Shown here: positions 9,653 through 18,553 of the stretch, piece by piece | How the letters are laid out: the number at the start of each line of letters is the position of its first letter | Position numbering within the stretch: position 1 is the first letter of the stretch | Program-made: the position numbers and the translations under genes | The notes under the pieces: generated by a model | Seen by the model: only the letters and a program-made list of their open reading frames with translations | Databases searched by the model: none | Told to the model about the DNA's origin: nothing | From: an uncultured bacterium | GTDB lineage: Bacteria > Planctomycetota > Phycisphaerae > Phycisphaerales > SM1A02 | Direction of reading: 5' to 3' | DNA: 36,550 bases | Assembly (NCBI GenBank): GCA_903831295.1 | Contig: CAIKXA010000036.1 | Location: 1-36,550, forward strand

Positions 9653-11020
9653 TCAGGCTTCGGTGGAATCCACCATCATAAAGCGAATTTCAGCCTCTGC
9701 CGCGGATTTTCCGCCCACCGTGGCGCGGCATTTTACGGAGGCGGTTCGTGCGTTGGCGCGCACTGTTTCTACTTCTAGAACCAATTGGTCACCAGGCACC
9801 ACAGGTTTACGCAGTTTCACTCGGTCCAAACTTAACAGCATTGCCACGCGGCCCGAATGTTCCAGAGTTTGACTGAGCATGAGTCCGCCCAGTTGCGCCA
9901 TGGCCTCCACAATCAGCACGCCAGGCATGATGGGCGTGCCAGGATAATGGCCTTGAAAAAACGGTTCGTTCATGGTGACATTTTTCACGCCAACCGCGCG
10001 TCGATTGGCGTCCATTTCAATCACGCGGTCCACGAGCAACATTGGATAGCGGTGCGGTAAAACTTTCGCAATCGCGCGCGCGTCCATGGCTTGGCCCGCC
10101 ACCAAACTCTCGGCCAAGTCCGCGGCCTTCATGGCGCGAAGAAGTCGCTGGCACATTTGCCGGTTCAGTCCATGGCCACTGCGGTGCGCAACAATTCGGC
10201 ATTGCACGGGGCGACCCGCCAAATATAAATCGCCAAGCACATCAAGCAACTTGTGGCGCACGGGTTCATCGCTAAATCGAAATGCATTTTCAATTGGTCC
10301 GTTGTCGCCAATCACCAACGCATCGCGCACGGTGAGATGGCGGCACAAGCCGGCGGCCCAAATGGCCTCGGCCTCCTCCTGCAAACTAAAGGTGCGCGCC
10401 GGTGCGATATCGGTGGAGTAGTCACTGCGCGATGGATCAAAAACCATAGTTTGACGGGGGATTCTGCGCTCTTTTGCTCCGTAGTCCAAGTCGTAGGAAA
10501 TTTCCATTCCCTCGCCATCGCGCGGAAGCGCGGCGATCATGGAGTCTTCATCCTCAACAACTATCGCCTCGCGCAAACGGAACACGCGCCGAGGCGCGTC
10601 TTGCTCAATCAAACCAGCTTCGCAAATAGGTTGCACAAAAGGCAAAGCGCTGCCGTCGCCGCAAGGCAACTCTGGTCCATGCAAACGCAAGATGGCGTTG
10701 TCCACACGTAGACCGGCCAGCGCGCTCATGCAATGTTCAATCGTGTCAATGGTCACGTCGCCGCCACGCAATGTTGTGCGCCGCGGCTTGGGCAACACAT
10801 GCGTCACCAACGCGGGAATGGTCACGGATGGATTGAGGTCAATGCGCTCAAAAATAATTCCGGTGCCAGGCGGCGCGGGAGTGATTTCCAATACGGCCTC
10901 TTCGCCAAGCATCAATCCTTTTCCGCGAACCGTGGCCACGCGCGCAAGTGTGCGCTGTGGATCAACGGTGGTTCCGCGAAGTTGCCCCGTGGGAAGAACT
11001 TTGGTGGCGATAGGTTTCAT
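9653..11020 (-). CDS. lpxC-fabZ: Fused LpxC deacetylase / FabZ 3-hydroxyacyl-ACP dehydratase
   Basis: 455-aa bifunctional enzyme. Residues 15-300 are LpxC, the zinc deacetylase that commits UDP-acyl-GlcNAc to lipid A. Visible ligands are Glu95-His96 ([12 protein letters not shown]), His256 and Asp260 ([11 protein letters not shown]), and His283 (RSGHGLN). Residues 310-455 are FabZ, with [13 protein letters not shown], catalytic His358 ([14 protein letters not shown]) and Glu372 (VEAMAQ). Fused LpxC-FabZ proteins are known in Bacteroidetes and some other phyla. The ATG at 11018-11020 overlaps the lpxD stop (ATGA), indicating translational coupling. An ATG at 11092 would overlap lpxD by 76 bp and is not preferred. 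Odd point: the usual GLHTG near the N-terminus reads GLMLG (Met37, Leu38). LpxA and FabZ compete for 3-hydroxyacyl-ACP, so the fusion sits at the metabolic branch point. Confidence 0.95.
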   Translation of the reverse strand: MKPIATKVLPTGQLRGTTVDPQRTLARVATVRGKGLMLGEEAVLEITPAPPGTGIIFERIDLNPSVTIPALVTHVLPKPRRTTLRGGDVTIDTIEHCMSALAGLRVDNAILRLHGPELPCGDGSALPFVQPICEAGLIEQDAPRRVFRLREAIVVEDEDSMIAALPRDGEGMEISYDLDYGAKERRIPRQTMVFDPSRSDYSTDIAPARTFSLQEEAEAIWAAGLCRHLTVRDALVIGDNGPIENAFRFSDEPVRHKLLDVLGDLYLAGRPVQCRIVAHRSGHGLNRQMCQRLLRAMKAADLAESLVAGQAMDARAIAKVLPHRYPMLLVDRVIEMDANRRAVGVKNVTMNEPFFQGHYPGTPIMPGVLIVEAMAQLGGLMLSQTLEHSGRVAMLLSLDRVKLRKPVVPGDQLVLEVETVRANARTASVKCRATVGGKSAAEAEIRFMMVDSTEA

Positions 11021-12183
11021 GGCCCCTGGGGTTGATCCTTGGATGGACTCTTTGTCTGATCCTCTAGCAGGGTGCGTAACTTGCGTGACCATTGGGGCAA
11101 TTTACGGATTGCGGCGATCACACGCAATTCCTCCCGAATCTCCTGAGCGGGCATTCCGCCCCATGTGGCCCCGGCGGGAACATCATTCATTACTGCGCTT
11201 TTGGCCGCCAACCGCGCGCCGTCGCCAATGGTTGTGTGGTCGGCAATGCCGCAATAGCCACCAATTTGAACGCCGTCGCCCACGGTGACGCTGCCGGCTA
11301 ATCCACTCATGCCCGCGATCACCGTCATGCGGCCAATTCGGCAGCCGTGTGCGATCTGGCACAAATTATCTATTTTTGTTCCCGCTCCAATTCGCGTGCT
11401 GCCAAACTTGGCGCGGTCCACGCATGTGTTTGCGCCAATCTCAACATCGTCATCAAGAACAACATTGCCAGTGTGCGGAATGCGCATCAAACTTTTTCCA
11501 TCCGCCGCGGGGCGATATCCAAATCCGTCGCCGCCAATCACGGCCGATGCGTGAATGATCACGCGAGAGCCCAACACGCTGCGCTCATCAATGAATGCGT
11601 TGCAGTGAATGACGCATTGATCGCCAATGGAAACATGCGCGGCCACGCGCGCGCCGGCGTGCAGCACACAACCGTTTCCAATGTGCGAACCAGCGCCAAC
11701 GCTCACCAGCGCGCCAATGCGAGCGTCTTTACCAATGGTGGCGCTTGGATCAATCACCGCGCTGGCATGCGCGCCAAGAGCGGGAAGAGTTGTGGGCGCG
11801 GCGAAAGTCTGCAAAATTTTTGCCACCGCCAAATCCGCGTTTTCCACGCGAATCAGCGCGCGGCTTTGCGGATTGCCCGCATGAGGGGCAATTGGAGCTT
11901 GACTAGAAGACGGGCTCAATGGCTGGGTTGTCAGCGGCGTTTTTACTTGACGCCCAACAATGGCAATGCGCGCGCGGCTTTGCGCCCAAAGTTTGGCGTG
12001 TGCGTCGCTGGTGATAAATGTCGCCTGCTTTTCGGTTGCATCATTGAGCGATGACAAACCAGTGAATGCAATATCGCCATCGCCTTCAAGCGCACCGCCC
12101 ACCAACAATGCGAGTTGCGAACTTGTAGTGGGGGTCAAGGTCAACGGCGCTTCACTTCCCTTGTCTCTTGGAATAATTTTCAT
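11017..12183 (-). CDS. lpxD: UDP-3-O-acylglucosamine N-acyltransferase LpxD, copy 1
   Basis: Third step of lipid A synthesis: N-acylation of UDP-3-O-acyl-glucosamine. 388 aa (E. coli 341). It has an N-terminal uridine-binding domain (about 15-130) and hexapeptide beta-helix repeats (135-340). Motifs are [12 protein letters not shown] (212-223), [16 protein letters not shown] with catalytic His279 (E. coli His239), and [13 protein letters not shown]. The N-terminal domain contains a Pro/Ser/Thr-rich insertion at about residues 82-108 that E. coli LpxD lacks. The C-terminus ends in a basic helix plus a polar tail. Its start overlaps the end of the ompH-like gene by 32 bp, and its stop overlaps the lpxC-fabZ start by 4 bp, so the run is tightly coupled. 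A second, different lpxD lies at 16179-17258. Confidence 0.93.
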   Translation of the reverse strand: MKIIPRDKGSEAPLTLTPTTSSQLALLVGGALEGDGDIAFTGLSSLNDATEKQATFITSDAHAKLWAQSRARIAIVGRQVKTPLTTQPLSPSSSQAPIAPHAGNPQSRALIRVENADLAVAKILQTFAAPTTLPALGAHASAVIDPSATIGKDARIGALVSVGAGSHIGNGCVLHAGARVAAHVSIGDQCVIHCNAFIDERSVLGSRVIIHASAVIGGDGFGYRPAADGKSLMRIPHTGNVVLDDDVEIGANTCVDRAKFGSTRIGAGTKIDNLCQIAHGCRIGRMTVIAGMSGLAGSVTVGDGVQIGGYCGIADHTTIGDGARLAAKSAVMNDVPAGATWGGMPAQEIREELRVIAAIRKLPQWSRKLRTLLEDQTKSPSKDQPQGP

Positions 12184-12748
12184 TCATTTGCTTGATCACA
12201 ACATCGCTGATGTCAATGGATGGATTGATCCACAACATGCGGCGGCCAGAAATTTGCGTCATGACCGGGCGCGTGTCCTTGGGATCGAATGGCGGGGTGG
12301 CGTCATCAAGAAACACGGCGTCAATCAGTTGCGCCTTGCAAATGTCACCCAACGAAGACTTGATGGCTTGATATGTGTTGCGTAGAAGAAGGGATTTTTC
12401 CATCTCGAATTTTTTCCGTGAAAATTCATCGTAAGCCTTATAGTTTCCAATGGCCTCCTCGATTTTTTTGGAAGTCTCAAAGAATCCCGGCGTATCGGGC
12501 TTAAAATTTTCCAATTCAGCCTGCAGAGCCTGCACGGATTGACCCAATTTTTCATTTTTGGCGGTGAGTTCTTTCAGCGTCTCTTCCAAGCGCTTTTCGC
12601 CGGCTTTGTGCTCATCCAAGCCGTTGTACAAGCGCGCCAAATCCACAGTGGCGATGGCGGTGGGTTTCTCAAACGTGTTGAAAGCCCATAAAGAAATCGC
12701 GGCAAGCGCCACGAACAATGTGATTGGCAGGAAAGAAAATCTACGCAT
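12152..12748 (-). CDS. OmpH/Skp-like periplasmic chaperone, copy A
   Basis: 198 aa. An N-terminal signal or signal anchor (about residues 5-25, [18 protein letters not shown]) precedes [13 protein letters not shown], the first strand typical of Skp/OmpH. A long coiled-coil segment follows (about 45-125), then a return to beta structure ([24 protein letters not shown]), as in the Skp body. Skp chaperones unfolded outer-membrane proteins to BamA, which fits the gene order. GGAG lies 7 nt before the ATG. Its end overlaps lpxD by 32 bp. It differs clearly from copy B, so this is an old duplication or two recruited subfamilies. No cysteine lipobox, so it is either soluble periplasmic or membrane-anchored. 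Confidence 0.85.
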   Translation of the reverse strand: MRRFSFLPITLFVALAAISLWAFNTFEKPTAIATVDLARLYNGLDEHKAGEKRLEETLKELTAKNEKLGQSVQALQAELENFKPDTPGFFETSKKIEEAIGNYKAYDEFSRKKFEMEKSLLLRNTYQAIKSSLGDICKAQLIDAVFLDDATPPFDPKDTRPVMTQISGRRMLWINPSIDISDVVIKQMNENYSKRQGK

Positions 12749-12848
12749 GTGAATTCTCCAAAGTGTTGTTAGTTGATTTCATCGGACGTGAATGCAGTTG
12801 ACTATGCGACGGGAGGCGAGTGGCGCGGATGTGACACGCAAGTGAATA

Positions 12849-13496
12849 TTATTTTTTGGCGGGACCCACGGATGCGGGAGCGGTGGCATGTGTGTTGTTC
12901 ATCTTCACAATCAACTTGTCGCTGACATCCGTTGAAGGGCTTGCGAAAATAATTTGACGGCGACCAATTTGTTCCAGCACTTGCTGAGCCAAGGGTGCCT
13001 TGACTTCACGGCTGGTGACGATGTTGTTGATTCCATCGTTCACAATGATGTAGTCATAACCCTCGCTCTCGGCGAGTTTGGCGCTTTCTTCGCGTAAATT
13101 GCGATAAATACTTTGCCACATCAAACTATTTTCACGGTCCAATTCTGCGCCTTTCAGGGTGGCCCATTGCTCAAGTTGAAGTTGCTCCAGCACAACTTGC
13201 TCGGCAATACGTTGTTGCTCCGCACCGTCGGTGGCGGCGGAAGCTTGCTGCACTTCGGCTTCAAGTTTTTTCTTTCGGCTGTCGGCCTCGTCGCGCATTT
13301 GATTTTGCAGCGCGGTGAGTTGCACTTCCCAGTCGGCTTTTTCCTGCAGTTTGTCCAGCACTCTTCCCAAATCAATGCTGCCAATTCGGGTGGCTTGCGC
13401 GGGCGCAACTGGACGGCTCACGCCCCAGGCGAATGATCCCAAACCAAAGGCGATGAGCGAGGCGATGACGACGGTTTGTGCGTTGGAATTTTTCAT
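12849..13496 (-). CDS. OmpH/Skp-like periplasmic chaperone, copy B
   Basis: 215 aa. A signal segment at 9-25 (VIASLIAFGLGSFAWGV) is followed by RIGSIDLGRVLDKL, the Skp-type first strand, then a long Gln/Glu/Ala-rich coiled coil (about 65-125), and the closing part RRQIIFASPSTDVSDKLIVKMN, which mirrors copy A ([11 protein letters not shown]). Start: ATG at 13496, with AAGGAAG 6-7 nt upstream. The longer in-frame ATG at 13604 would add a second hydrophobic stretch and bypass this good ribosome site. It lies 120 bp after bamA and 100 bp before copy A. The likely role is escort of outer-membrane proteins across the periplasm. Confidence 0.85.
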   Translation of the reverse strand: MKNSNAQTVVIASLIAFGLGSFAWGVSRPVAPAQATRIGSIDLGRVLDKLQEKADWEVQLTALQNQMRDEADSRKKKLEAEVQQASAATDGAEQQRIAEQVVLEQLQLEQWATLKGAELDRENSLMWQSIYRNLREESAKLAESEGYDYIIVNDGINNIVTSREVKAPLAQQVLEQIGRRQIIFASPSTDVSDKLIVKMNNTHATAPASVGPAKK

Positions 13497-13616
13497 GATG
13501 GTCTTCCTTATAAATAGAAATAGCGAAAGGGAGAGTGTAAGTGCCACGTTCAAAGTTTGCCCAGCGATTTCACCCGTAATTGAGGCCGCGATTGGGCCGA
13601 TCAAGACGCGCGCAAT

Positions 13617-16091
13617 TTAGAATGGAAGCTCGGCATTAAACGAGAACACCTGCGTTTCGTCGGTGCTTTCCTTCATTAAAGGAACCGCGAAATCCAGCGC
13701 GATTGGAGCGGGACCAAGCGCGCCAATGTACAAGCGCAAGCCAACTCCAACGCTGGCGCGATATTCCGTGAAGCCAACTGGATTTGGAATGTCGCCTGCA
13801 TAGTCGTTGCCAGTGACGGTTCCAGAATCAACGAAAGCCACGGCGGTGATGACATCTTGAAAGATGGGCGTTTCATATTGCGTGCCTGCGAAGAACATGA
13901 ATTGACCACCGATACTTGTGGCAGGGGCGCCGTTGCTGGGTCCTTGCGTGGTTGGTGGATAAGAGTTCGGGTAGCCCTGCAACTGATAGGTCACAGGACT
14001 GATGGTGCGGAATGCGAAGCCGCGCAATGATCGGCCGCCCAAATAGAAGCGTTCGAACACCGGCGCGTTGTCGCTAGTGATATATCCAAATTGTGAATTT
14101 AAGCGCAGCGTGGTTTTGCGTCCCAGAAAGTCCTCGTCCAATGTGAGGAATGTGGTGTAGCTGCCGCGGACCATTGGAAAACTGTACGCGCCCGCGTACA
14201 TGCTGCCCGTGACTTCGGCGACGGATCCAGAACCTGGACGACTTTTACTGTCGATGGTGTTTCGCGAAAGGGAAAGTGAGAGCACGCCAAATTGACTTGG
14301 ACCCGCTTGATCATTCACAACCACCAGTGGAGTGCCATCCTGAAATTCCGTGAGAGTGACATTTTCTAGACGTACATTGGTTCCAAATGACCAATAGTCC
14401 CCAAGCCGCCGGCCTGTTCCAAATGACATCGTGGTGCGCTCTTCCGTCCACTGCGGGTACACGCGATTGCGATACGAGAGGCTGGTGCTGCCCGACCAAT
14501 CTGTTTCAAATAAATGCGGTTCGCCCAATGAAATGGAGTAGGTGCTCACATCAATACCTGGCTGAATGGCGATCGTGAATGATTGACCCGCGCCGCGGAA
14601 GGCGCGCCCCGCGGTGAATTCGCTGAACGATGTCGGCACGTCGGCGATATCAAAGTTGTATTGATTCAGCGAGATTTCTCCGCCGAAACCTTGGTCGGTG
14701 CCGATGGCGATACCAAAGTTCACGCTGCCCGTGTTCTTCTCCTTGATCTCAACCAACACGTCGCGCGTTCCAGGCTTGTCCGGATCCTCCTCTTGCGGCG
14801 TGACACGAATGTCGTTGAATAAATTGGTGGACTTCAAGCGAATTTGCGTGAGTTCAATTTCGCGGCCATCCATTGGTCGACCAGGTTGAAAGCGCACCAA
14901 GCGCCTGATGATCTTGTCGCGGGTTATGAAATTGCCTTGGATCTGCACCAGGCCCGTTTCATAGCGATCGCCCTCGGTGATGCTGATGAGCATGTCCACC
15001 TCAGCCTCCTCGCCAGATCGCACATAGTTGGTGTTCACCTTGGCGTTGATGTAGCCCATTACAAAGTAGGCGGTTTGAATACTTTTTACGCTTGAGTCAA
15101 TGCCCTTCTTTTGATACGCGTCGCCGGGGCGCAGTGTCATGAGCGAGCGCAATTGCTCCGATGAAAAAACCCGCAGTTGGCCATCGGCCGTCGCGCTTTC
15201 CACCCGCACGGAGCGCAGACGATATTCACGACCCTCATCGATCACAAAAACAACCTTGGCTTCTTTCTGATCGGAGTTCAACTCCACGCGGCGATCCACG
15301 CGCACGTCAACGTAGCCGTGCTCCTTGTAGAACTTGTCCAAGGACGCCACGTCGTCCACCAACGCCTCCTCATCCAAGTTGCCTTTGCGAAAAATAAAAA
15401 TCCAAGGTTTTGTCTTGATTTCCGCGGCAAGTTGCTTGGCGGGAAACGCGCGATTGCCCACGAATTCAACCTCTTGAATGCGCACGCGCGGACCTTCCAC
15501 AATTCTAAAAATCAAAATGCCAGATTCCTTCAGGCGCGATTCGTCCACAGTGATCTCCACCAAGTAGTGGCCCTTGCTGCGATACAGATCCTTCATTTTC
15601 AGAATGCTTTGCTCCAGAAGAAAGTCGTCGCGCGGACCACCGGGATACAAAGGAACCACGGCGCGCAATTCCTGATCGCTCACTGCTTTGTTGCCAACAG
15701 TTTGAATGTCAAGCACCAGGCTTTGTTCAATCAATGTGTACGTCACCTCCACGGTGCCGTCGGGGAGCAGGGACGCTTCGGCGGAAACAGTTTCAAAGTG
15801 GCCAAGGCGATACAGACTGGCCACGTCCGCGCGCACCGCCAAGGATTCAAATGGCTCGCCCGCGCCAATGCGAAGATTGTTTTTAATTTCCTGCTCGCTG
15901 ATTCGACTCAAGCCCTTGATGGTCACCAATGAAATCGGGCGATCCGCGAAAGTTTGGTCTTCAATGTCGCCCGCGAGCGCTAGAGGCGCAACTATTGCAT
16001 GGATGGCAATCAGCACAAGCGTGACAAAATGAAGTCGCCACTTGTTCGGGTGACACCCCGAGCAACGGCGTTGATTGACGAGCCTTTGCAT
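13617..16091 (-). CDS. bamA: Outer membrane protein assembly factor BamA (Omp85)
   Basis: 824 aa. A signal peptide (about 1-40) ends in LALA. POTRA-type repeats follow (about 52-420), beginning ISLVTIKGLSRISEQEIK. The C-terminal beta-barrel runs to the terminal Phe (FNAELPF), the usual Omp85 insertion signal. The conserved loop-6 RGF motif is seen in GGRSLRGFAFRT. BamA inserts beta-barrel proteins into the outer membrane. The start at 16091 was chosen because it puts the signal peptide near the N-terminus; the frame is open to an ATG at 16133, deeper in the 87-bp gap shared with the divergent lpxD copy 2. The gene heads the minus-strand run bamA, two skp-like genes, lpxD, lpxC-fabZ, lpxA, an order similar to the bamA-skp-lpxD-fabZ-lpxA block of proteobacteria. 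Confidence 0.95.
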   Translation of the reverse strand: MQRLVNQRRCSGCHPNKWRLHFVTLVLIAIHAIVAPLALAGDIEDQTFADRPISLVTIKGLSRISEQEIKNNLRIGAGEPFESLAVRADVASLYRLGHFETVSAEASLLPDGTVEVTYTLIEQSLVLDIQTVGNKAVSDQELRAVVPLYPGGPRDDFLLEQSILKMKDLYRSKGHYLVEITVDESRLKESGILIFRIVEGPRVRIQEVEFVGNRAFPAKQLAAEIKTKPWIFIFRKGNLDEEALVDDVASLDKFYKEHGYVDVRVDRRVELNSDQKEAKVVFVIDEGREYRLRSVRVESATADGQLRVFSSEQLRSLMTLRPGDAYQKKGIDSSVKSIQTAYFVMGYINAKVNTNYVRSGEEAEVDMLISITEGDRYETGLVQIQGNFITRDKIIRRLVRFQPGRPMDGREIELTQIRLKSTNLFNDIRVTPQEEDPDKPGTRDVLVEIKEKNTGSVNFGIAIGTDQGFGGEISLNQYNFDIADVPTSFSEFTAGRAFRGAGQSFTIAIQPGIDVSTYSISLGEPHLFETDWSGSTSLSYRNRVYPQWTEERTTMSFGTGRRLGDYWSFGTNVRLENVTLTEFQDGTPLVVVNDQAGPSQFGVLSLSLSRNTIDSKSRPGSGSVAEVTGSMYAGAYSFPMVRGSYTTFLTLDEDFLGRKTTLRLNSQFGYITSDNAPVFERFYLGGRSLRGFAFRTISPVTYQLQGYPNSYPPTTQGPSNGAPATSIGGQFMFFAGTQYETPIFQDVITAVAFVDSGTVTGNDYAGDIPNPVGFTEYRASVGVGLRLYIGALGPAPIALDFAVPLMKESTDETQVFSFNAELPF

Positions 16092-16178
16092 TTCTACTTT
16101 TGAGGATAACCATGCGCAAGCCGTATCGCACATAAGGCCACCACGGGATCAAAGTTGGTTGCTAGGCTTGCGGTTGTT

Positions 16179-17258
16179 ATGGCTATCCGACTTGACGAAC
16201 TTGCCCAAAAAATTGGCGCCACATTGCATGGAGATGGCTCCGCGCAAGTGAGTTCCTGCGCCCCGATTGAGAGCGCGAAAGTTGGCCAAGTGAGTTTTCT
16301 GGCCAATCGAAAATATGCCGCGCATTTGGCCACCACCAATGCCACCGCGGTGATTGTCGCCAGTGGAGAAACAGTGAAAGCCGGCGTGGCCATATTGGAA
16401 GCCGCTGATCCTTACTTCGCATTTCGCCAAGCCATGGTTGTGCTGCATGGATTTAGAAAACATCCCGCGCCAATTGGAGCGGCGGAAAAAAATAATTCCA
16501 TTTCAGAGCGCGCCACCATTCATTCAACCGCCCGCATTGGCGAAGGTTGCGCTGTGCACGCGGGCGCGGTGATCGAGCGCGGCGTCACGTTGGGCGCGCG
16601 TTGCGTGATCTATCCCAATGCGTATATCGGCGAAGGCGTGCAAATAGGCGAAGATTGCATCGTGTATCCGGGCGTGTGTATTTATGACGGTTGCGTGATC
16701 GGCAACCGCGTCACACTGCACGCCAATACCGTGATCGGCAGCGACGGATTTGGTTACGCCACGTACAAGGGGCGCCACGAAAAAATTCCGCAGTCGGGCA
16801 TTGTGGTCATTGAGGACGATGTTGAAATTGGATCATGCTGTGTCATTGAGCGCGCCGCGATGCAAGAGACGCGCATTGGCGCGGGCACCAAGTTCGCGGA
16901 TTTAATTTCCATTGGACACGGCACGCGCATCGGCAAACATTGTTTGTTGGTGAGTTTGGTTGGCATCAGCGGCAGCGTGGACATGGGAAATTATGTCGTG
17001 CTTGGTGGACAAGTTGGCGTGACTGGACATCTTTCCATTGGCGACGGGGTGCAAGTGGCTGGCAAGTCCGCCGTGGTGGGCGATATTCCCGCGGGCATGC
17101 GCGTGGCCGGTGTTCCCGCCATCGAAAGCGATGCAGCACTGCGAAATCACCTGGTCTTTCGCGACTTGTTTGGCATGTCGCGCAAATTAAAATCGCTTGA
17201 ACGCGAAGTGGCCAAACTTCAAGCCGCCAAAGGTGACGCGGAACCTTCCACTCAATAA
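16179..17258 (+). CDS. lpxD: LpxD-type N-acyltransferase, copy 2
   Basis: 359 aa, transcribed away from the bamA cluster. The N-terminal domain opens with MAIRLDELAQKIGATLHGDG, as in classical LpxD. Hexapeptide repeats run at about 110-310, with ANTVIGSDGFGYA (182-194), IGAGTKFADLISIGHG with catalytic His247, and VVGDIPAGMRVAGVPA. The C-terminal helix SRKLKSLEREVAKL is of the classical type and copy 1 lacks it. In copy 2 the usual Ile-Asp-Asn before the catalytic loop reads FAD. The two copies differ in length and in many positions, so they are not a recent duplication. It may use another acyl chain, act under other conditions, or serve a related sugar nucleotide. ATG at 16179; no strong Shine-Dalgarno. 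The in-frame ATG at 16155 is less likely. gcvT follows after 64 bp. Confidence 0.9.
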   Translation: MAIRLDELAQKIGATLHGDGSAQVSSCAPIESAKVGQVSFLANRKYAAHLATTNATAVIVASGETVKAGVAILEAADPYFAFRQAMVVLHGFRKHPAPIGAAEKNNSISERATIHSTARIGEGCAVHAGAVIERGVTLGARCVIYPNAYIGEGVQIGEDCIVYPGVCIYDGCVIGNRVTLHANTVIGSDGFGYATYKGRHEKIPQSGIVVIEDDVEIGSCCVIERAAMQETRIGAGTKFADLISIGHGTRIGKHCLLVSLVGISGSVDMGNYVVLGGQVGVTGHLSIGDGVQVAGKSAVVGDIPAGMRVAGVPAIESDAALRNHLVFRDLFGMSRKLKSLEREVAKLQAAKGDAEPSTQ

Positions 17259-17322
17259 AATTCATCCTCAGTCAATTCATCTTCAACAACTTCACCTCTG
17301 GAAATTTCATCACAGGAAAAAA

Positions 17323-18480
17323 ATGACAACAGCCACGCTTTTGGAAACACCGTTTCATGCGATGCACTTGCAACACCACGCCAAGATGACGGACTTCGCC
17401 GGTTGGGACATGCCGCTGCATTTTGGATCCATTCTGGAAGAGCATCGATGGACTCGCACTTCCGCGGGCTTCTTTGATGTGAGCCACATGGGTCGCATCA
17501 AATTCACCGGCAGGCACGCGCGCCGATTTTTGGATCGCATCTGCACCCGTGGAATTCTTGGCATGACCAAAGGCGCGGTGCGCTATGGCTTGGTGCTGAA
17601 TGAGCAGGGCGGTTGCCGCGACGACATCTTGGTGTATTGCTTGGAGGAGGACGAATATCTGATGGTGTGCAACGCGTCCAACCGCTTGAAATTGTTGCAA
17701 CATTTCGCGGCTAACAAGGGAGATTTGGTATTTAAAATGGACGATCAGACCGCGTCCACCGCCATGGTTGCTCTGCAAGGACCCAAGGTGATGGACTTGG
17801 TCAGCACCATGAGCCGCGAGATTCCCACGCTCAAGCGATATCGCTTTGTGGAGAAAAGTTTGATGGTGGTGAAGTTGCTTGTCAGTCGCACTGGTTACAC
17901 CGGCGAGGACGGCGTGGAAATTATTTTGGGCGCGGGCATGGCCAAGTTGGCGCTCAGCATGTTGCTGAAAGACATGGGAGCCGCCACAAGCGTGATCAAG
18001 CCGTGTGGCCTTGGCGCTCGCGACACGTTGCGCATGGAGGCGGGAATGCCGCTGTATGGACACGAGATAGATGAGACCGTTGATCCGTTGACGGCGGGAT
18101 TGAACTTTGCCGTGAAGATGGACAAGGGCGCGGGCGATGAGCGCGAAGTACGTTTCATTGGACAAGATGCGCTGGAGAAAATTGCCAAGGCAGGTCTGAA
18201 ACAGAAGTTGGTCGGATTGAAATTGCAGGGGCGCCGCAGCGCGCGTCAAGGAATGAATGTCATCGCAAGTGGTTCCGGTGGTGATCGAATTGTTGGTCGT
18301 GTCACGAGTGGTTGTCTAAGCCCAACCCTTGACATGCCTATTGCAATGGCGATTGTGGACATTGACATTGCTGAGACAATGCCCGCCTTGATGGTGGATC
18401 TTGGTCGCGAGCGCGCCGAGGCTAATGTGTATCCGTTGCCGTTTCACAATCCAACCAAGCCCGGCAAGTCAGCGACTTGA
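17323..18480 (+). CDS. gcvT: Glycine cleavage system T protein (aminomethyltransferase)
   Basis: 385 aa. GcvT moves the methylene group from the H-protein lipoyl arm to tetrahydrofolate and releases ammonia. Visible motifs are FAGWDMPLHF, DVSHMGRIKFTG, CRDDILVY with catalytic Asp101, NASNR, GYTGEDGVEI, GLGARDTLRMEAGMPLYGHEID and GRVTSGCLSP. The start at 17323 follows CAGGAAAAAA and precedes the standard N-terminal LLETPFHAMH. The open frame further upstream overlaps lpxD copy 2 and has no homologous character. gcvH and gcvP are not adjacent here. The 64-nt leader contains near-repeats of AATTCATCNTCA. No glycine riboswitch was recognised. The neighbour lpxD is unrelated in function, so co-transcription may be incidental. 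Confidence 0.95.
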   Translation: MTTATLLETPFHAMHLQHHAKMTDFAGWDMPLHFGSILEEHRWTRTSAGFFDVSHMGRIKFTGRHARRFLDRICTRGILGMTKGAVRYGLVLNEQGGCRDDILVYCLEEDEYLMVCNASNRLKLLQHFAANKGDLVFKMDDQTASTAMVALQGPKVMDLVSTMSREIPTLKRYRFVEKSLMVVKLLVSRTGYTGEDGVEIILGAGMAKLALSMLLKDMGAATSVIKPCGLGARDTLRMEAGMPLYGHEIDETVDPLTAGLNFAVKMDKGAGDEREVRFIGQDALEKIAKAGLKQKLVGLKLQGRRSARQGMNVIASGSGGDRIVGRVTSGCLSPTLDMPIAMAIVDIDIAETMPALMVDLGRERAEANVYPLPFHNPTKPGKSAT

Positions 18481-18493
18481 TTCTGTTTTGTCG

Positions 18494-18544
18494 CGCGCGA
18501 AAGCGCCGAGCTGAAATGTTTTTGAGTCACGCGCGCAAGCGCCG
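18494..18544. repeat. Direct repeat of two GNRA-type mini-hairpins between convergent genes
   Basis: CGCGCGAAAGCGCCG (18494-18508) and CGCGCGCAAGCGCCG (18530-18544) match at 14 of 15 positions. Each can form GCGC-loop-GCGC with loop GAAA or GCAA, both GNRA tetraloops. They occupy the 73-bp gap between gcvT and the convergent sigma factor gene. Neither is followed by a convincing T-run. Confidence 0.5.
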
Positions 18545-18553
18545 TGCCCAAGA

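Noticed and set aside
11021-11092. 24-residue N-terminal extension of LpxC-FabZ
   Set aside because: It overlaps the coding end of lpxD, and the ATGA overlap at 11017-11020 gives a better start.
10539-11288. Plus-strand ORF of 249 codons opposite lpxC-fabZ and lpxD
   Set aside because: It crosses two well-supported genes, and its translation has no domain features.
17259-17322. Glycine riboswitch before gcvT
   Set aside because: The leader is only 64 nt, pyrimidine-rich and unstructured, too short for the tandem aptamer.
17272-18249. Minus-strand ORF of 325 codons opposite gcvT
   Set aside because: It is the antisense of conserved gcvT codons, with no family marks and a His/Gln/Ala-rich composition.
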